A stretch of 64,000 nt of DNA, taken from JANNSX01 sp963741525. GTDB lineage: Bacteria > Pseudomonadota > Alphaproteobacteria > Rhizobiales > Hyphomicrobiaceae. Positions within the stretch are counted from its first letter, which is position 1, and every line of letters starts with the position of its first letter. Location of the stretch: contig CAVUIW010000020.1 of the NCBI GenBank assembly GCA_963741525.1, forward strand, positions 310,001 to 374,000, given 5' to 3'. Both the position numbers and the translations under genes were made by a program. This document shows, in pieces, positions 9,059 to 18,073 of this stretch. A model generated the notes under the pieces. The model was given only the letters and a program-made list of their open reading frames with translations. It did not search any database and was not told the origin of the DNA.

Positions 9059-9584
9059 CGCAACATCTCCGTGTTAGGGAGCATCGCGATGCAACCCGGT
9101 TAGCCCAGGCGACACGATAAGCTAGATGATTCCGCACGGGCCTTCTGTGGCGCAATTGACTCACTCATCTCGACTCGGGCAAGCGATCGAGAATGTAGGC
9201 ACCTCACTCATAGGGCCGCACGCGGTAGTTGCGGCGGCGGGTTCGGCGAGGCTCGAACTGGTGGTCAGCCGGATCTGCTGCTAGCTGTTCTCACGCCGTT
9301 GTCGCTTGTCCCTGACTGGCCGAAAAGTGCCCAGGATGAGGGTGTGGCTTCGGTCCAAGCCACAACATTGGTGATCGTGCGGTCGCACTGCAACACCACC
9401 TCAACTGTGGGTTAGAATGTGGGGTATTTTGTGCGTTTCCAGTTTATGATTTTGATTTAATTGAATTCTTGGCGGACTCCCTCTCCGCCAGACTTGCCGA
9501 TTGCGCGAGTTTGCTGCCGCGCAGCTCTGCGGCCGTGCCATGGGTTCTGGCCAGTCTAGCTGTTTGCCGCGCGCGCAGATCCGG
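9059..9584. other. Gene-free stretch containing a tRNA-Ser-like 3' end
   Basis: No protein pattern was found in these 526 bases. The section 9410-9470 is clearly richer in A and T than its surroundings. It runs directly into the tRNA-Ser-like sequence listed separately. Confidence 0.45.
9476..9490 (+). other. Possible attachment site: tRNA-Ser 3' end remnant
   Basis: The sequence ACTCCCTCTCCGCCA matches the usual 3' end of bacterial tRNA-Ser genes (T-arm edge, acceptor strand and CCA). No other part of a tRNA is present. Tyrosine integrases often use tRNA 3' ends as attB and leave such a copy at the element's far end. The match is short, and a chance hairpin (GGCGGA with TCCGCC, 9471-9488) also covers it. 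Confidence 0.4.
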
Positions 9585-9812
9585 TCAGTTGCCGCCAAAC
9601 AGCTGAGCGAACGCCGCTTCGGCGGCGATGGCGCCTTCCTCGGTCAGCACATCGGATTTTGCTTTGCCGACGGGGTCGGAAATCATGCCCTTGCCGTGCA
9701 GCCTACCCAAGGTGTCCCAGTCGAACGACTTCCAGACCCGGTGACCGTCATGCCGGCCGAGCAGCAGCAGCGCAAGCACGGCCTCGTCGATTTTTTCCGT
9801 GTCGATGCCCAT
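9585..9812 (-). CDS. DUF6429 family protein
   Basis: This small 75-residue protein contains IDEAVLALLLLG, WKSFDWDTLGRLHGKGMI and SDPVGKAKSDVLTEEG, the pattern of the DUF6429 family found widely in Rhizobiales, often in several copies and near mobile genes. The function is unknown, and the fold is probably a short helical winged domain. It lies 28 bases upstream of the convergently placed end of the amidinotransferase-like gene, separated from the integrase patch by the tRNA-like remnant. Confidence 0.75.
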   Translation of the reverse strand: MGIDTEKIDEAVLALLLLGRHDGHRVWKSFDWDTLGRLHGKGMISDPVGKAKSDVLTEEGAIAAEAAFAQLFGGN

Positions 9813-9840
9813 TCGACCCTCTGCTCAAAAAAGAACGATC

Positions 9841-10821
9841 CTACTCCCGCCTGAGCGGCTGGGCCATGCAATGCACGCCGCCGCCGGCGCGGGTGAACAT
9901 GTTCATCTCGGGGTCGTAGACTTTGAACCCGGCGGCCTTCATTTTCTTGTTGAGGTCCTTGGCGCCGGCGGTCGAGAGGATGCGATCGTTGCCGAGGGCA
10001 ACGACATTACAGCCGAGCGCCATCGTCTCCTTGAAGGTCGCGGGGATGATCTCGATCTTCTTTTTCTTGAGCCAGTCGATGACATCGTCCTCGGTGGTAT
10101 CGAGGCATACGGCGGCGCAATGCTCGTTCAACATGCACACCATCAAATCGATATGGACGTAGAACTGGTCGATCGGCGCCCACTTGATCTCCCAGCCCTC
10201 GTCCTCCATCCAGCCGGCGATCTGCTTGGCCGCTACATGCTCGGAGCGGTGATCGGTGTAGCTCAACAACACGGCCTTTGGGGCAACCGCGTTGAAATCG
10301 CCGCCCTCGAAATTGCCCGAAGAGACCATGTCGTAGATCGGGATGCCCTTCTCCATGTAGAAGCGGATGCAGGCCGCATACTCGCCGCGGCGGCGCGGGT
10401 TCGCCATCTGGCAGATGACGGCGCCGTAGGGCGTCATGAAGGAACTGTCGCGCGCATAGACCTGATAGGGGTTGTACTCGTCGAGCGGCAGGAAGTGTGT
10501 CGTGACGCCCGCGTCGTGGTAGGCCTCGACCATCTCGCGGTGCTGGCGCATCGCCACTTGCTTGTCGAACTTGTAGCCGCGCCGCATCGTATCGCGCACC
10601 AGCGACGACCAGGCCGCGTTTTCCTCGCCCATCCAGCGGAAGCCCTCGGGCGGTCCGAGCAGCACGTCGGTGAGCGTGCCGGCCTCCGACTTCATGCCCC
10701 AGTGCTTCATCAGCGGCGTGCCGCCGCCCTCGACGCGAGCGCGCAGCGGCGCAGCCGCCGATGCGCCGTTGCTGGTCTTGCCGTTGGAGGCCTTTGCGCC
10801 GGTCTTGGTTGCCTTGGCCAT
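9841..10821 (-). CDS. Amidinotransferase-fold hydrolase (DDAH/arginine deiminase-like)
   Basis: This 326-residue member of the guanidino-group modifying superfamily has the motifs YARDSSFMTPYGAVI, SSGNFEGGDF, a catalytic His in YVHIDLMVCML and a C-terminal nucleophile Cys in GGGVHCMAQPLRRE. The catalytic Cys-His-Glu/Asp set is therefore complete. Family members act on arginine, methylarginines or glycine/arginine amidino groups. The exact substrate cannot be read from sequence. A Lys/Ala-rich leader of about 25 residues precedes the domain. It is transcribed in the same direction as the ABC transporter genes upstream, so the likely job is processing an imported guanidino compound. Confidence 0.8.
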   Translation of the reverse strand: MAKATKTGAKASNGKTSNGASAAAPLRARVEGGGTPLMKHWGMKSEAGTLTDVLLGPPEGFRWMGEENAAWSSLVRDTMRRGYKFDKQVAMRQHREMVEAYHDAGVTTHFLPLDEYNPYQVYARDSSFMTPYGAVICQMANPRRRGEYAACIRFYMEKGIPIYDMVSSGNFEGGDFNAVAPKAVLLSYTDHRSEHVAAKQIAGWMEDEGWEIKWAPIDQFYVHIDLMVCMLNEHCAAVCLDTTEDDVIDWLKKKKIEIIPATFKETMALGCNVVALGNDRILSTAGAKDLNKKMKAAGFKVYDPEMNMFTRAGGGVHCMAQPLRRE

Positions 10822-10960
10822 GTCCTGATCCCCGAGTTACGGCCGTATGACGGCCTTGATTGTGATGAACTGGATGCTGTCCGAAGCGCGCGCGCGGATC
10901 AAGAGCGGATCAGCGTAAATGCCCGCGAAGCAGCGTCGCGGCGGGCGAATGGCAGGGGAA

Positions 10961-12607
10961 CTAGTTCCCAGCGCTCGCCATGCGGCGGGTCTTGAGGACG
11001 TTCTCGAGCCAGCCGATCTGCATCTCGGGCACGGATTTGAGGAGGAGGTCGGTGTAGTCGTCGAAGGGGGGCGACAGCACCTCCTGCTTCGGACCGAAGC
11101 GGACGACCTTGCCTTTATAGAGCACGCAGACCATGTCCGCGATGGCGCGGACAGTGGCGATGTCGTGGGTGATGAAGAGGTAGGAGACCTTCGTCTCTGC
11201 CTGCAGCTTCAGGAGCAGCTTCAGGATGCCATCGGCGACCAGCGGGTCGAGCGCCGAGGTCGGCTCGTCGCAGATGATGAGCCGCGGCTCGGCGGCGAGC
11301 GACCGCGCGATGCAGACACGCTGCTTCTGCCCACCGGAAAGCTCGCCCGGATAGCGCTCGATGTACTGTTCCCCCATCTCGATCTGATCGAGCAGCTCCA
11401 GCGTGCGCTTCTCTTTCTCTCGGCCCGAGAGGCCGAAATAAAACTCGAGCGGCCGGCCGATGATCTCGCGGACGCGATGACGCGGATTAACCGCGACATC
11501 GGGCGATTGATAGATCATTTGCAAGACACGGAGTTGCTCTTTCGTGCGGTCGGAAAGTTTTGGCGGCAGCGCCTCGCCGTCGAAGCGGATGGCGCCTGAT
11601 TTGGGCGGCAGCAGCCCGGTAATGACGCGCGCCATGGTCGACTTGCCGGATCCCGATTCGCCGACGACGGCAAGCGTCTGGCCGGGCGGCAGGTGCACCG
11701 AGACATTGCTGAGGACGGTGAGCAGATTGCCGTAGGCGGCGGTGACATTCTCGACGGTGAGCAGCGCCGCATGCGGCAGGGCCTCGCCGTTCTTGCGGAT
11801 CTGGCGGATCGAAACCAGCCGCTTCGTGTAATCTTCTTCCGGCCGGTTGATGATCTGATCGGCCGTTCCGAGTTCCACCATCTTGCCGTGGCGAAGCACC
11901 ATGATCTCGTCCGAAACCTGCGCGACGACGGCCAGATCATGCGTGATGTAGAGGGCGGCGGCGCCTTCGTCGCGGATGGCATCCTTGATGGCGGCGAGCA
12001 CATCGATCTGGGTCGTCACGTCGAGCGCCGTCGTCGGCTCGTCGAAGACGACGAGGTCGGGGCCGGGCACGAGCGCCATGACGGTCATGGCGCGCTGCAG
12101 CTGGCCGCCCGAGACCTGATGCGGATAGCGCTGGCCAAAGGTGTCGGGATTGGGGAGCCCAAGCTTCTTGAATAGGTGGATCGCCCGCGCCGTCGCGTCG
12201 GCCTTCGACATGATGCCGTGCGTCAGCGGGCTCTCGATGATCTGGTCGATGAGGCGATGCGCCGGGTTGAACGCGGCCGCCGCCGATTGCGCCACATAGG
12301 CGACGCGACGGCCGCGGATCAGGCGCTGCTCCTCGTCGGAGAGCGTGCGCAGGTCGATGCCATCGAAGAAGATCTGGCCGCCGGTGAAGCGGCATCCGGG
12401 CCGCGCGAAACCCATGGCGGCGAGGCCGATGGTCGACTTGCCGGCGCCGGATTCGCCGATCAACCCCATCACCTTGCCGCGCTCGAGCTGCAAGTCGACG
12501 CCCTTGACGATCTCGTTCCAGACGTCGTCGCTCTGGCCTTCGATCTTGAGGCCGCGGATGTCGAGGAGGATCCCGCCGCCGTTCGCCTGCGCTCTGTCAG
12601 TGCTCAT
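10961..12607 (-). CDS. Fused dipeptide/oligopeptide ABC transporter ATPase (DppD-DppF type)
   Basis: This 548-residue protein has two complete ABC ATPase domains in tandem. Walker A motifs are GESGAGKST (near residue 46) and GESGSGKST (near 325). The signature sequences are VSGGQ and LSGGQ, and Walker B regions are LVVFDEPTTALD and LIICDEPTSALD. The tandem arrangement is that of DppD-DppF fusions energising peptide, nickel or opine importers. The start was set at the ATG at 12607, which overlaps the end of the permease gene by 11 bases. The 12658 extension was rejected because it runs through the permease. It acts at the inner membrane with the two permeases and the substrate-binding protein encoded upstream. 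Confidence 0.93.
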   Translation of the reverse strand: MSTDRAQANGGGILLDIRGLKIEGQSDDVWNEIVKGVDLQLERGKVMGLIGESGAGKSTIGLAAMGFARPGCRFTGGQIFFDGIDLRTLSDEEQRLIRGRRVAYVAQSAAAAFNPAHRLIDQIIESPLTHGIMSKADATARAIHLFKKLGLPNPDTFGQRYPHQVSGGQLQRAMTVMALVPGPDLVVFDEPTTALDVTTQIDVLAAIKDAIRDEGAAALYITHDLAVVAQVSDEIMVLRHGKMVELGTADQIINRPEEDYTKRLVSIRQIRKNGEALPHAALLTVENVTAAYGNLLTVLSNVSVHLPPGQTLAVVGESGSGKSTMARVITGLLPPKSGAIRFDGEALPPKLSDRTKEQLRVLQMIYQSPDVAVNPRHRVREIIGRPLEFYFGLSGREKEKRTLELLDQIEMGEQYIERYPGELSGGQKQRVCIARSLAAEPRLIICDEPTSALDPLVADGILKLLLKLQAETKVSYLFITHDIATVRAIADMVCVLYKGKVVRFGPKQEVLSPPFDDYTDLLLKSVPEMQIGWLENVLKTRRMASAGN

Positions 12608-13487
12608 CGCGGAGCCCGCTGGTCTTGTGCAGGAACCAATCGACGACAAAGTTGACACCGACCGTCAGCAGCGCGATGGCGCCGGCGGGCAGCAGCGGCG
12701 TGATGTTGCCGTAGGTGATGAGGGTCGAGTTTTCGCGCACCATGGAGCCCCAATCGGCGGTCGGCGGCTGGATGCCGACACCCAGGAACGAGAGGGCGGA
12801 GATCGTCAGGAACACGAAGCAGAACCTCAAACCGAACTCGGCGACGAGCGGCGGCATGACATTGGGCAGGATCTCGCGCCGCATGATCCAGGCGAGGCCC
12901 TCGCCCCGAAGGCGGGCGGCCTCGACATAGTCCATCACCGCCACGTTCATGGCGACGGCGCGGGCCAGGCGGAAGACACGGGTCGCATCCAGGATGGCGA
13001 TGATGATGATGATGTTGAGGATGGTCGAGCCGAAAACCGACAGGAGCATCAGCGCGAAAATGAGCGAGGGGATCGCCATCAGCACATCGACGAAGCGGCT
13101 CGCCAGCTGATCGATCCAACCGCCGCGAACCGCGGTCAGGATGCCAAGCACACCGCCGACGGTGAAGGACAGCAGCGTCGTGACGAGTGCGATGCCAATT
13201 GTGTTGCGGGCCCCGTAGATGAGCCTCGTCAGCATATCGCGACCGAGCTGGTCGGTGCCGAGCAGATAGTCGCCGCCCCAAGGGGCGTAGGGCGGGCCGC
13301 TGGTGTCGCTCTCGGCGAACGGTGCGATAAGGGGCGCGAAGATCGCGACGAACAGATAGGCGAGGATGACGATTATCCCGAACCAGGCGGTCAGCGGCGC
13401 CTTGCCGAGCTCATTCAATGCCGAGCCGAGCCGCGTCTTGCGCGGCGAAACGGCAATACGAGCGAGTGGCGGGGCTTCCGTGGTCAT
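12597..13487 (-). CDS. ABC transporter permease (DppC type)
   Basis: This 296-residue inner-membrane permease has an N-terminal hydrophobic helix (WFGIIVILAYLFVAIFAPLI), then the periplasmic GTDQLGRDMLTRLIYGAR motif typical of DppC/OppC. The BPD_transp_1 domain contains the EAA loop (YVEAARLRGEGLAWIMRREI). The ATG at 13487 overlaps the DppB stop in an ATGA arrangement, which indicates translational coupling. The longer ORF upstream is a shadow of the DppB gene. It forms the translocation pore with the DppB-type subunit. Confidence 0.92.
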   Translation of the reverse strand: MTTEAPPLARIAVSPRKTRLGSALNELGKAPLTAWFGIIVILAYLFVAIFAPLIAPFAESDTSGPPYAPWGGDYLLGTDQLGRDMLTRLIYGARNTIGIALVTTLLSFTVGGVLGILTAVRGGWIDQLASRFVDVLMAIPSLIFALMLLSVFGSTILNIIIIIAILDATRVFRLARAVAMNVAVMDYVEAARLRGEGLAWIMRREILPNVMPPLVAEFGLRFCFVFLTISALSFLGVGIQPPTADWGSMVRENSTLITYGNITPLLPAGAIALLTVGVNFVVDWFLHKTSGLRDEH

Positions 13488-14452
13488 CTGGGGTGCAGGA
13501 TTCTGGGGTTGGTGGTGATCGAGATGATGTCGGCGATCAGGTTCAAGAGGATGTAGGTCGCCGCGAAGATGAGCGCGCAGGCCTGGACGACCGGAATGTC
13601 GCGCGAGGTCACCCCGTCGACCATCAGCTGGCCGACGCCCGGATAGACGAACACCTTCTCGACGATGACGACGCCGACGATCAGATAGGCGAGGTTGAAG
13701 GCAATGACGTTGACGATCGGCGCCCAGGCGTTCGGCAGGGCGTGCTTGGTGATCACCTTCATCGGCGGAATGCCCTTGAGGCGGGCCATTTCGATGAACG
13801 GGCTCGCCATCAGGTTGATGATGGCCGCCCGCGTCATGCGCATCATGTGGGCGACAATGACGAGGGTCAGCGTCAGGGACGGCAGCGCGCACCGGTAGAG
13901 CCGCTCACCGAGCTCCATCTCCGGCGTGACGTTGGAGAGCGAGGGTAGAATGTGCCAATTCACAGCGAAAAAGAGCATCAGCATGTAGGCGACGAAGAAC
14001 TCGGGGAACGAGATGGTGGTCAGCGTCAGCGCGTTGACGGTGCGGTCGAACCAGCTGTTGCGGTAGAGGGCCGCGAGCACACCGAGCAGAAGCGCGAGCG
14101 GGACGGCGATCAGTGCCGTGATGGAGGCGAGGAAGAGCGTATTCTTGAGGCGCGGCCCGATGATGTCCGCGACGGCGCGCCGGTAACCGACCCTGCTGGC
14201 AAAGCTCTCGCCGAAATTGCCGACGGCAACCCGCTGAATCCACTCGATGTAGCGGGTGACCGGCGGCTTATCGAGACCGATTTCCTTCTGGAACGCCTTG
14301 ACCGTATCGGGTGTTGCCGCCTGGCCGAGGATCGACTTGGCGAAATCGCCAGGCAACATGGTGACGGCGGAGAATATCACGATCGAGACGATAAAGAGCG
14401 TGACGAAGCTCAGCGCCAGCCGCTGAAACACGGTGCGGATAATCGGATGCAT
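13484..14452 (-). CDS. ABC transporter permease (DppB type)
   Basis: This 322-residue permease has an N-terminal transmembrane helix (LSFVTLFIVSIVIFSAVTML), the LGLDKP-like motif (EIGLDKPPVTRYIEW) typical of DppB/OppB, and five further membrane segments with the EAA loop (FIEMARLKGIPPMKVITKHA). It is the first gene of a three-gene overlapping set with DppC- and DppD/F-type genes. The substrate-binding protein gene lies 346 bases upstream, separated by a terminator-like hairpin, so the permease genes are probably expressed at a lower level than the binding protein. Confidence 0.92.
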   Translation of the reverse strand: MHPIIRTVFQRLALSFVTLFIVSIVIFSAVTMLPGDFAKSILGQAATPDTVKAFQKEIGLDKPPVTRYIEWIQRVAVGNFGESFASRVGYRRAVADIIGPRLKNTLFLASITALIAVPLALLLGVLAALYRNSWFDRTVNALTLTTISFPEFFVAYMLMLFFAVNWHILPSLSNVTPEMELGERLYRCALPSLTLTLVIVAHMMRMTRAAIINLMASPFIEMARLKGIPPMKVITKHALPNAWAPIVNVIAFNLAYLIVGVVIVEKVFVYPGVGQLMVDGVTSRDIPVVQACALIFAATYILLNLIADIISITTNPRILHPR

Positions 14453-14540
14453 CGTCGACCCGGCCTGATTGTTCTGCTCGGGGCTTCCCCAATCGGGGTA
14501 TTGTTAGCGCATTCGGCGCAGAGCGCTACATAAAAATGCC

Positions 14541-14574
14541 ATAAAAAGTACGGGCTGCCCGAAGGCAGCCCGTA
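14541..14574 (-). terminator. Intra-operon terminator/attenuator between SBP and permease genes
   Basis: On the minus strand an 11-bp perfect stem (TACGGGCTGCC and its complement at 14549-14559 and 14564-14574, loop of 4) is followed by CTTTTTAT. It sits between the binding-protein gene and the DppB gene in the direction of transcription. Partial termination here would give more binding protein than permease. Confidence 0.75.
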
Positions 14575-14640
14575 AAATTGTCGAGTGATACCCGCCAACG
14601 AAAACTTCAACCTCGAGAACGACATCACTGCTGTGTTTCC

Positions 14641-14790
14641 CCCTCCCCCCTTGAGGGGGAGGGTAGGGTGGGGGGTCGAAAGCAAATGAACCTGTGTTCG
14701 TGTCATTCCCCCCATCCCAAGCGCCTAAGGACTTACCCGCTTCGCGGCTAAGTCCAAGGCACTTGGCCTTCCCCCTCAAGAGGGGAAGAA
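14641..14790. repeat. Dispersed palindromic repeat element
   Basis: A hairpin CCCTCCCCC/GGGGGAGGG (14641-14663) is followed by a segment with GGACTTA...TAAGTCC arms around CGCTTCGCG (about 14728-14754) and a closing CCCCTCAAGAGGGG (14773-14786). The same modules recur at 33140-33236, and the CCTCCCCC part at 36089-36135. This is a repeat family, not a gene. Confidence 0.7.
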
Positions 14791-14798
14791 GGCATCTA

Positions 14799-16382
14799 TC
14801 AAGCCTTCCACCACCGCTGGGCGATCTTCATGCCATCCAAATCCCAGTTGGCGCCGACTTCGCCGTGGGCGAGTTGGGTCTTATTATTGGCGTTGACGTA
14901 GGTCGAGTAGACGATGTTGATGAGACCGCCATCGTCATGCACCAGCTGCTGCATCTCGGCGTACATGCCGGCACGCTTGGTATCGTCGGTCTCCGAGCGG
15001 GCCGCGACGAGCAGCTCGTTGAAGCGTGGGTTCTTCCAGAACGTGTCGTTCCATGCCGCTTCGGCCGCATAGGCCGTCGTCATCATGTAGTCGACCGTCG
15101 GGCGGCCGTTCCAGTAGGAGGCAACGAAGGGCTTCTTCAGCCACACCGCATCCCAGTAGGAATCGTTCGCCTCGCGGACGACGTTGATGGTGATGCCGGC
15201 GGCTTTCGCGCTCTCGGCGAAGAGCTGGCCCGCATCGACCGCGCCGCCGAAGGCGGCATCGGCGACCGAGAGGTCTACCGTCAGGTTCTCGACGCCGGCT
15301 GCCTTCAGAAGCTCCTTCGCCTTCTCCGGATTGTAGGTGTGGAGCGGCTCCGGGTTGGTCGCGAACTTGATCGAGGGCGCGATCGGATTGTCGTTGCCGA
15401 CGGCGGCAAAGCCCAGGAACACCTTGTCCTTGATAGCCACGCGGTCGATCGCATACTTCAACGCGTTGCGGACCTCAGGCTTGTCGAAAGGCGCCTGCGT
15501 CACGTTCATGACGAAGATGTAGTGGCCGAAGCCGGTGACCTCTGTGACCTCGATATTGGGGTCTTGCTTCAAGAGGTTGACGGTCTTCAAGTCGCAACGG
15601 TCGATGTAGTTGACCTCGCCCGAGGTCAGCGCGTTGGTGCGCGCCGCCACATCCGCGATGACTGTGAAGCTCACATCGTCGAAGCCGGCTTCGCGATAGT
15701 AGTTCGCGTTCTTCTTGAGCGTGGCGCGGACGCCCGGCTCCCACTTCTCGAGCGTGTAGGGGCCCGTGCGGACGCCCGACTGCCAATCGGCCTTGCCGTC
15801 GGCGACCGGCATGATCGGCAGATGGTAGTCGCTCATCAGATAGGGGAAGTCGGCATTGCCGCCCTTGAGCGAGATGACGATGTTCTCGCCGTCCGCCTTG
15901 ATCTCGGTGATGTCGGCGATGACAGACTTGGCGGCCGACTTCGAGGCTTCGCCCATATGGTGCTGGATCGAGCCCACCACGTCGTCGGCGGTGACGGACT
16001 TGCCGTTGTGGAAGGTGACGCCCTTGCGCAGCTTAAAGACCCACTTCTTGGCGCCGTCGGAGGCTTCGAAGCTCTCGGCGAGATCGCCCGAGATGTTGCC
16101 CTTGATGTCGACCTCGGTCAGCGAGTTCGACATCGTGCCCCAGCAACAAGTGCCGGTCATCTGGTCGGGATAGGTTGCCGGATCCAAGGAGTCGGTCGTG
16201 GCGCCGTGACCGAGGCCGATCTTGAGCGAGCCGCCCTTCTTCATCTCGGCTCGGGCAATCGTCGTGAACATGCTGGAGGCCGAAGAGACGGTCACGCCGG
16301 CGGCGATTGCACCGACCATGAACTCGCGACGCGAAAGTTTGCCGGCCTTGGCCATAGCTTTCAGCCGATCGATATCAGTCAT
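14799..16382 (-). CDS. ABC transporter substrate-binding protein (peptide/opine family 5), Tat-exported
   Basis: This 527-residue periplasmic binding protein has a twin-arginine signal (SRREFMVGAIAAGVTV near residues 18-33) and the SBP_bac_5 fold. Matching segments are VFKLRKGVTFHNGKSVTADD, VRNALKYAIDR and NPEKAKELLKAAGV. It captures peptides, opines or similar amino compounds for the downstream DppBC-DppDF transporter. The ATG at 16382 was chosen because GGAGG lies 9 bases before it. The GTG at 16391 would touch that ribosome site. Strong local Tat motif and size (about 530) are typical of alphaproteobacterial members. The ligand is unknown. Confidence 0.92.
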   Translation of the reverse strand: MTDIDRLKAMAKAGKLSRREFMVGAIAAGVTVSSASSMFTTIARAEMKKGGSLKIGLGHGATTDSLDPATYPDQMTGTCCWGTMSNSLTEVDIKGNISGDLAESFEASDGAKKWVFKLRKGVTFHNGKSVTADDVVGSIQHHMGEASKSAAKSVIADITEIKADGENIVISLKGGNADFPYLMSDYHLPIMPVADGKADWQSGVRTGPYTLEKWEPGVRATLKKNANYYREAGFDDVSFTVIADVAARTNALTSGEVNYIDRCDLKTVNLLKQDPNIEVTEVTGFGHYIFVMNVTQAPFDKPEVRNALKYAIDRVAIKDKVFLGFAAVGNDNPIAPSIKFATNPEPLHTYNPEKAKELLKAAGVENLTVDLSVADAAFGGAVDAGQLFAESAKAAGITINVVREANDSYWDAVWLKKPFVASYWNGRPTVDYMMTTAYAAEAAWNDTFWKNPRFNELLVAARSETDDTKRAGMYAEMQQLVHDDGGLINIVYSTYVNANNKTQLAHGEVGANWDLDGMKIAQRWWKA

Positions 16383-16579
16383 CAGGAACACCCTCCCATG
16401 GGTTTGATTTGCGCCGGAAAAATCCGGCGATGCGGCCTGTTATGCTCTTTCGATGGCGAAAGAGAGACCCGGTTCGCCGGGGCCGGCGCTCGAGCCTGCA
16501 AGGAAACTATATCGGTTGGCGGTTTGGGGCCAAGGGTCCAAATGCGACATTTCCCTTGGGACCACGCCGAGTTGATCGG

Positions 16580-18073
16580 TCATGCACGTTGGGTGAGCGC
16601 CGCATCGATGCCGTCGGCCAGCAGATCGGCCTCCCGGCGACGGAAGCAGATCGGCGGCTTGACCTTGAGCACGTTGTCGAAGGGGCCGTCGGTCGAGACG
16701 AGAATGCCGTTGTCTCTCAGATGATTAATGACCGCATTCGCTTCCTCGGTGGCGGGTTCGAGGGTCGTACGGTCGCGTACGAGCTCGACGCCTACGAAGA
16801 GCCCCTTACCGCGGACGTTGCCGATGAGGGCGTGACGTTGCTGCAGGGCCTCAAGACGGGCCATGAGGTGAGTCCCCGCCGATAGGGCATTCGCCTGCAA
16901 ACCCTCCTGCCCAACCACATCGAGCACGGCGTTGCCGACAGCAGCCGAGACCGGATTGCCGCCAAAGGACGAGAAGAACTCCATGCCATTCGCGAAGGCC
17001 TTGGCGATTTCGGGCGTCGTGACGACCGCCGCCATCGGATGGCCGTTGCCGATCGGCTTGCCGAGCGTGACGATATCGGGGACGACGCCTTGCGTCTCGT
17101 GCGCCCAGAAATGCGAGCCGACCCGGCCGAAGCCGGTCTGCACCTCGTCGACGATGCACAAGCCCCCGGCCTTGCGCACGGCGGCAAAGGCGGCTTCGAG
17201 ATAGCCATCCGGAAAGACCACCTGGCCTCCGCAGCCGGAAATCGTCTCGGCGATGAAGGCGGCCGGGCCCTGCCCGGTGCGCTTAGCGATCGCCTCGACG
17301 CAGGCCTCGACAGAGTGCGCATAGGCGCGGCCGGTTTCGGCAGCATAGCCCTTGAGGGGACCGCGATAAGGATCTGGAAGATCCGCGATCTCGACGTAGT
17401 CCGGCCTACCCTTCCCGCCATTGCGATTGAACTTGTAGGGGCTGACATCGATGAGCCCTTGCGTGTTGCCGTGATAGCCCCAGTCGACCACGACCGTGTC
17501 GCGCCGGCCCGTCACCGTGCGCGCCATGCGCAGCGCCAGCTCATTCGCCTCCGAGCCCGAGCAGACCATGTAAACGACGGAAAGCGGCTTTGCGAATTTC
17601 GCGGCAAGCCGCTCGGCGTAATCGAGGATGTTGTCGTGGAGATAACGCGTATTCGTGTTGAGGATCTCGGCCTGTTTCGCCAACGCCTCGACCACATGGG
17701 GATGCGCGTGTCCGACATGGCAGATGTTGTTGACGCAGTCGAGATAGGCGCGGCCGGTGTGATCGTAGAGATAGGCGCCGCGCCCGCGCACGATCTTGAT
17801 TTTCTTGGCGTAGCTGATCGAGAGCGAGGGGCCGAGCACCTTGCGGCGGCGTTCGAGCAAAACGCCCGGCGGCGTCGCATCCTCGCGGAAACTCTCGGGC
17901 GCGAGCTTGAGGATGAGGTTGGGATCAGGCGCGATTTTGCTCCACACCGGCCAGAGGCTCGGCTGGCCGACACCCGGGAACTCGCCATGCTTGGCCGAGC
18001 CGGTCGGTGATGATCTGGAAATGCAAATGCGGTAGCCAGCCGCCATTCTCGTGCGGCCCGCCGATCGAGCCAA
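16580..18073 (-). CDS. Class III aminotransferase-fold part of a kinase-M23-aminotransferase gene (3' piece after a frameshift)
   Basis: This frame encodes a PLP-dependent class III enzyme. The PLP Lys is in TLGKPIGNGHP, the cofactor Asp in IVDEVQTGFGR and the phosphate-binding region is VCSGSEANELAL. The native sequence begins about SAKHGEFPGVG (near 18010). The residues encoded before that are the wrong frame. Joining it to the upstream frame with one base removed gives a single protein of about 1,010 residues: APH-type kinase, M23 peptidase, aminotransferase. Closest architecture relatives are phospho-lyases of the ethanolamine phosphate / phosphohydroxylysine type, which use the class III fold to remove phosphate and ammonia. 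Whether this one is a transaminase or a phospho-lyase is open. Confidence 0.85.
   Translation of the reverse strand: MARSAGRTRMAAGYRICISRSSPTGSAKHGEFPGVGQPSLWPVWSKIAPDPNLILKLAPESFREDATPPGVLLERRRKVLGPSLSISYAKKIKIVRGRGAYLYDHTGRAYLDCVNNICHVGHAHPHVVEALAKQAEILNTNTRYLHDNILDYAERLAAKFAKPLSVVYMVCSGSEANELALRMARTVTGRRDTVVVDWGYHGNTQGLIDVSPYKFNRNGGKGRPDYVEIADLPDPYRGPLKGYAAETGRAYAHSVEACVEAIAKRTGQGPAAFIAETISGCGGQVVFPDGYLEAAFAAVRKAGGLCIVDEVQTGFGRVGSHFWAHETQGVVPDIVTLGKPIGNGHPMAAVVTTPEIAKAFANGMEFFSSFGGNPVSAAVGNAVLDVVGQEGLQANALSAGTHLMARLEALQQRHALIGNVRGKGLFVGVELVRDRTTLEPATEEANAVINHLRDNGILVSTDGPFDNVLKVKPPICFRRREADLLADGIDAALTQRA

Noticed and set aside
9476..9490. Complete tRNA-Ser gene
   Set aside because: Only the 3' end is recognisable. 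No D-, anticodon- or T-arm could be folded upstream.
12345..13556. Long plus-strand frame opposite the permease genes
   Set aside because: It is antisense to a DppC-type gene with strong family motifs and has no recognisable protein features.
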